Source of the DNA: Norana najaformis
Taxonomy: Eukaryota > Annelida > Clitellata > Crassiclitellata > Hormogastridae
Direction: 5' to 3'
Length of the DNA: 64,000 nt
NCBI GenBank assembly: GCA_964023275.1
Contig: OZ029923.1
Coordinates: 3,217,545-3,281,544 of the forward strand
The notes below the pieces were generated by a model that saw only the letters and a program-made list of their open reading frames with translations, was not told the DNA's origin and made no database searches. Position 1 is the first letter of the stretch; every line of letters starts with the position of its first letter. Both the position numbers and the translations under genes were made by a program. This document shows positions 24,401-30,437 of the stretch, in pieces.

Positions 24401-27400
24401 AAATAATGCTCAGGTCTTCATGTGCAAGTAAATTTTCCCCTCCAATGACCAATAGCTTTCTCACAGGCCGTAAATATCAGTCTTCATAAATCTCCAGGTT
24501 TGCTCTAATTTTGCACCATTTTACGGGTCTTTTTTGTGTCTTTTTATTTTGATCTTCTAGTGCCACCGTTTCCTAAGAATTTCGTTGTGCAAACCGATGA
24601 CGAAGGGACGTACATACTCAGCTGGACTCTGGTTGACCAGGCTTCGTCATACACTCTGTATTGGTGCAGCAGTGGCCTCAGACAGTTTAATTGCATGGTA
24701 GGGAACCAGTTTTCTTTCGTTATATGACGCATTTCCGTTGACTTTCCCATGAATACTAAAGTCTTGTTTTGAGAGAGCTTTGAAAGAGTAAAAAATACTA
24801 TGAACATTGAGAAAGCTTTTGAACAGCTTTTATAGACTTCAAAACACACCGAAACAACTCTGCTTCACTCTTTGGCCTGAGTCACTCATTCACTGTCATT
24901 CAATCATTCACTCACTCTTTCCCTTTCATTCATTCATTCATTCATTCACTCATTCATTTGCTCATTCATTCATTCACTCACTTATGAGGTTGTACAGATT
25001 TGTTGTCTACTGTAGAACCCATTGGACTGGAAGGTTCTACCGTCAAACCAGATAAACCAGCCAAACCAGACCTCATACGTCCTGAAGGTGGTTGGACTAC
25101 CTGACTTGACTGTGCGTTTTGCGATTTCGGTGGAGAGTGTCACTTCTTCTGGGAAAACAGTGAGCAGTGGAATGCTGATCGCCAACTGCACTTTCTCAAA
25201 AAATAAAGGTAATTGCCATTTGCTCCATTTTCACCTGTAAATGTGAGCTCTCCTCGACTTGCCCTATCTCCTGAAGTCGCGCCTTCTCGGTGGCTGGGCC
25301 CTCTACATAGAATGGCCTCCCTTTTAATCTACCTGTCCTTCTAACGAGGGATTCTAGACGCGCTTTTCACCAACTGTTAAAAACTGTTCTCTTTCACCTG
25401 AGTTGGGGTGGGAGCACCTCTGGTTGTACTACTTGAAGGGGTGCTATAAGTTCTCTGAATGAGTGAGTGAGTGCGTGAATGTGTGAATGAATGAATGAAA
25501 GTGAATGAGTGAGTGAGGGAGTGAGTGAAGCAACCGAACTTTTAAATAATCCTATCCTGCACAAGATCCTGGGGACCATCCTACGACCTATGTTGCCTTC
25601 ATGATCGATATCCACCTTAGTAACTTGCTGGCCGTTCCTGTCTGACCCTTCGGGTTCTGACCCGGCACGAAAACTGACCCAACAACCTGGCGCTTGCTGG
25701 CTTGATTTGATATAGCGCCGGTGAATAAGCTGGCACTGAAACTTTCGGAGATTTACATTATATTCCAGCAGTGACCGCTACAGGATTGCTTGCATGGGGG
25801 CAAAAGCATTTCCAGAGGGGCGCCACATGCTGGCAGTCAACCATGCACAGGTCTGGTAGTAGTAGTAGTTTAACGACATCTTGTGGCAACAAAGGCCGTT
25901 GACGTCGCCCTCCTCCATTACCAAGGCTTGGGACTGGCACTACCCGACTAAAGGCAATGGCAGAATGAAACTTATTTTGTAGTAATAGTAGTTCCAATGT
26001 TTAACGACATCTTGTGGCATCGTTGACTTCGCCCTCCTCCTTTATCCAGGCTTCGGACTGGCACTTCCCGAGTACGGCAGTGGAGGGTCTGGTCATATAA
26101 CCAAGAGGGGCGCGGGGGGCGAACTACCCCGACGCCTAGGGCTAAATCCGCCACTGCATCCTAGACAGCTACGTGATTTGGGCCAATAGCTAAAACACGC
26201 TTCGTCCGAATCGTAGCAGGTGGTTGCTACTAGCTGTCATTGGGTTCAGTGTTTGTCTAACTAAGGTGTATGGCAGTGGTGCAGATGACTGGTTCAACCA
26301 GTTCGTAGGACCAAGGACCCCACGGCCTCAGCTGGTTGGAGAGGTTGATTTGTTTAAACTACACTGAAATGCCACAAGGAAATTAAAAGAATTGGGGATA
26401 GACGCATTCTCAAAGCGCAAAGACGTCGACTCGAAGCCAGGTCCATTGGCTTTATGCCACCCGGGGATTAGATGAGTGATGTGGTTTCCCGTTGCCTTCC
26501 TCACAGACAGTTGTGGTTGAGCAACTTGTCCAAGGTCGCTAAGCATACGCAGTGGCTTGAGGCAGATTCGAACCCGCGACCCTCCTGTTACAAGGCACCG
26601 ACCATACCACTACACCACCGCGTCCCACATATATTATAACATGAGATAATAATATTTATTATTAATTTTGCTATTATTATTTTTTACTAAAATTTTTTCT
26701 GTAATCTATCTTGCAGAACTGAAGCCTCCGGAAAATATAATCGTGATGCCAACAGATCAAAATTCTGTCACAGTGCATTTATCTCGGCCAGACAGGACAT
26801 CCTCGTTCGACAAATGCGCAGAAATGGCCTATGCGTCTCACTATCTTATATCCTACTGGCCGGAAAACCGTTACAAAAAACCCGGTATGATCTCCTGAAT
26901 GTTTCAAAATGTGTTTTTTGTCGAGTTAAGATAAAGAAAAGTGAGATTTTTCTAGTTTCGTGCGCCACCCCAACACTTTTCTTCCTGCTGTAACACACAC
27001 TTCTTTAGATCACTTAGGTAATTGAGTAAGTGGGTAAATAAGTAAGTAATTGAGTAAGTGGGTAAATAAGTAAGTAGGTAATGTAATGACGACAATTTAT
27101 ATAGCATCTTAAGTAGCAGGCTACTTCTAGGGTGCATTACAAAGTCAAAAGTCAGCCCAAGTACTAAGAGTTATGCTCTAAATAGAATTTCAGGTAAGTA
27201 TGTAAGTTCATGTAATTGTAATCAAAAATTTATAAAGCGCCACTTCAGGGTATACTCATCAGAGGCGCTTCCGGCCCGACGACCCAGAACCACTGGGGAA
27301 CAAGTAGGTCTTCAAGCGCTTGCGGAAGAGAGGGGGAAAGGCTGAGAAGTTCATGCCGCAGGTCAACAGACAGGCAATTCCAAGATCTAGGGCCAGCCAC

Positions 27401-30361
27401 AGCAAACCTTCTGCGTTGAGAAGTATGTATGTATGAAGAAACTTAATACAGCAGCTTTTAAGTACCTCACTGAAGCGCTGTAACTATCTAACTGGCGTAA
27501 AGAAGTGCGTCGTATGGCAGTAAGTGAGTGAGTTGTATTGTATTGTATTGTATTTGGTTACTTATTTAGCGTTTCTTGCAAAACAAACTACTCAGAGGCG
27601 CTTCCAGCCTGAGAACACTTAGGAAATAAGAATGTCTTTAAAACAACGAGCTGACTCAGCTCTATCACCAACAGTGACCCTTGCACGAAACGATAGAAGA
27701 AGTCCATTCCATAGAGATGGGCCAGCAACAGCAAAATCCCTCTGCTGTGCAAGGGAGAACCTAACACGAGGAACAGATAGATCCAGACGACTTAGAGAAC
27801 GTAGAGGACGGGATGAGTTGTGTGAAGTTTTAACATGTTGTGCATTTTTGCATTCGTAATGAGGGCTTTGCTTAGAGGTGTGGGGGATTCTTTGCAGTGA
27901 TTAGCTGTTGATGTTTCTCTAGATGAAACTGTGGTGGAGTCTTTCCTGGATTCCGTGGTAATCAGTGGACTTGAGGAGGGTAAAACTTACGAGTTCCAAA
28001 TTCAGAGCTTGTCAGAGAATGGGAATTCCAGTATTGCTGCATTGATCAAAAGTGTGGCATTGAATGCACGTGCAGGTAAGCATCCAGTTGTAGTAGTGTG
28101 ATTTGTTCAGGTGTGATTTTGGAATTAAATCACGTGTGAAATTTCAATTTATGTATGTATACATGTAAGCCTGAATAATGTATGTATACATGTATTTGTG
28201 TGCATTCATGCATGTATGTATGTATGTATGTGAGTGAATTATTGTATGTATGTATGAGTGCATATGTAAGCATATATGTATGTATGTATGTGATTGAATT
28301 ATTGTATGTATGTATGAGTGCATATGTAAGCATATATGTATGTATGTATGTGATTGAATTATTGTATGTATGTATGAGTGCATATGTAAGCATGTATGTA
28401 TGTATGTATGTGATTGAATTATTGTATGTATGTATGAGTGCATATGTAAGCATGTATGTATGTATGTATGTGATTGAATTATTGTATGTATGTATGAGTG
28501 CATATGTAAGCATGTATGTATGTATGTATGTGATTGAATTATTGTATGTATGTATGAGTGCATATGTAAGCATGTATGTATATATGTATGTATATGTGAT
28601 TGAATCTATGTATGTATGTATATATGTGTGTGTCAGGTGTATATGTAGGATTGTGCGAGATTTGACTGTAATTGTAGGACAAAGCCGGGTGTGATTTTGA
28701 GGGGTTTGATTTTTGAGAATTAGAAGGGTGCGATTGCGGGATTGAAGTAGCGTGTTGCTAGCAGCAAGACCACTTTTTAACATCGGTATCACTTTTTGAC
28801 TTCAGTACCACTTTTTGACTTCTGTATCACTTATGCCTTTTGTACCACTTAAGACTTTTGTACCACTTATGACTTCAGTACCACTTTATGACTTCTGTAT
28901 CACTTCTGACTTCATGTACAACTTTATGACTTCTCTATCAATTATGACTTCAGTACGACTTTATGACTTATGACTTCTGAATCACTTATGACTTCATTAT
29001 CACTTTATGACTTATGTACCACTTATGAATTCCGCACTACTTTATGACTTCTGCACCACTTTATGACTTCTCTACCACTTGACTACAGTATGATAGTATC
29101 TCGTTTAATTCCCACCTCCTTTAAGAAACGTGGAGTGGGGAAGCCAAATTGGTTCTTTTATTTTTTTCTTTACAGTGGAAGAGAATGCATCTCCAGTTGC
29201 AATTGTCATAGCGCTGGTGGTTGTGGTTTGTGTTGCAATTTGTGCCATACCTGTTGTTGTCAAATTGATCAGGTAAGAGTTGCAGCTGAACTAAAACTTC
29301 TGAGCACCATATCTGTGCCAGAAACCTTCGAGACTTTCCTTAAAGGCTCTATATAAATGTCTAGATATCTACATAAATACATACACTCATGCATACATAT
29401 TATATGGGTGCATACGTTCTTACGTATATATGCCTACATACCAATACATTGATATATATATATATTTATGTATGTATATATGTGTGTGTGTGTACGTGTT
29501 TGTGTGTGTGTATACATACATACACACATTGATACTTGCATGCATACTTTAAGCAACCATCAATTGATTGTCTTGTAAATACATTATGATAACGGCGCTA
29601 TAGAAGTCATTATATTAGATTAGTTAGTGGCATGTACCAGGATTTGAACCTCAGATCCAATCTGCAGTTCTTCGTTTACAAGTGCACTTTTTGCAAGGAA
29701 GTGCAGTTCCTAAAAATAACTCGATTGACAGAGGGAGAAAAATTCATATTCTAGTTCTTCTTCAAGTTCTTTTTCAAGTTCTTTTTCAAGTTCTTCTTCA
29801 AGTTCTTCTTCAAGTTCTTTTTCAAGTTCTTCTTCAAGTTCTTTTTCAAGTTCTTTTTAAAGTTCTTCTTCAAGTTCTTCTTCAAGTTCTTTTTCAAGTT
29901 CTCTGCTCCGGGCAGGTTCGAACGTCCAATGGCGCCATTCCTGACGTTGTTGGGCCTCCTCCTTAAGTTTACAGTATCCGTCTACCATCATCCACTCTAG
30001 CAGCATTTGTCTAGGTCTTCCTCCTCTTTTCTTTTCCTCCATTCTTCCCTCTGTGATATCTTTCAGAAGGGAATCACCTCTCACAATGTGTCCAATCCAT
30101 TTCCTCTGCCTCATTCTTTTTGTAGCCATCAGAAGTCTTTTCTCTTCCACCTGTTGAAGCACCTCTTTGTTTGTTTTGAGCTCTGTCCATCTAACCTTCT
30201 AATGTTCTAGTAGAGTTAGTTAAATTAAATTACTATTTTATTGCTGTAATATTGTAGATGGTGGAAAAAGAAATGGCATATTGAGGTTAAAACTCCTCCA
30301 AAATATGTCAGTGACGCCCAGGGCATAGCGGTGCGTACTTCACATTTGCAGTGGTTTGATA

Positions 30362-30437
<76 letters not shown>

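Noticed and set aside
26560-26632. tRNA gene on the minus strand
   Set aside because: A and B boxes are clear but the acceptor stem does not close and a SINE body follows; treated as a SINE head.
28185-28640. CRISPR-like array
   Set aside because: Units are contiguous and low complexity, with no unique spacers; this is animal DNA.
28130-28792. 220-residue minus-strand ORF with regular repeats
   Set aside because: Product of a 60-bp minisatellite whose period is a multiple of three; no coding signature.
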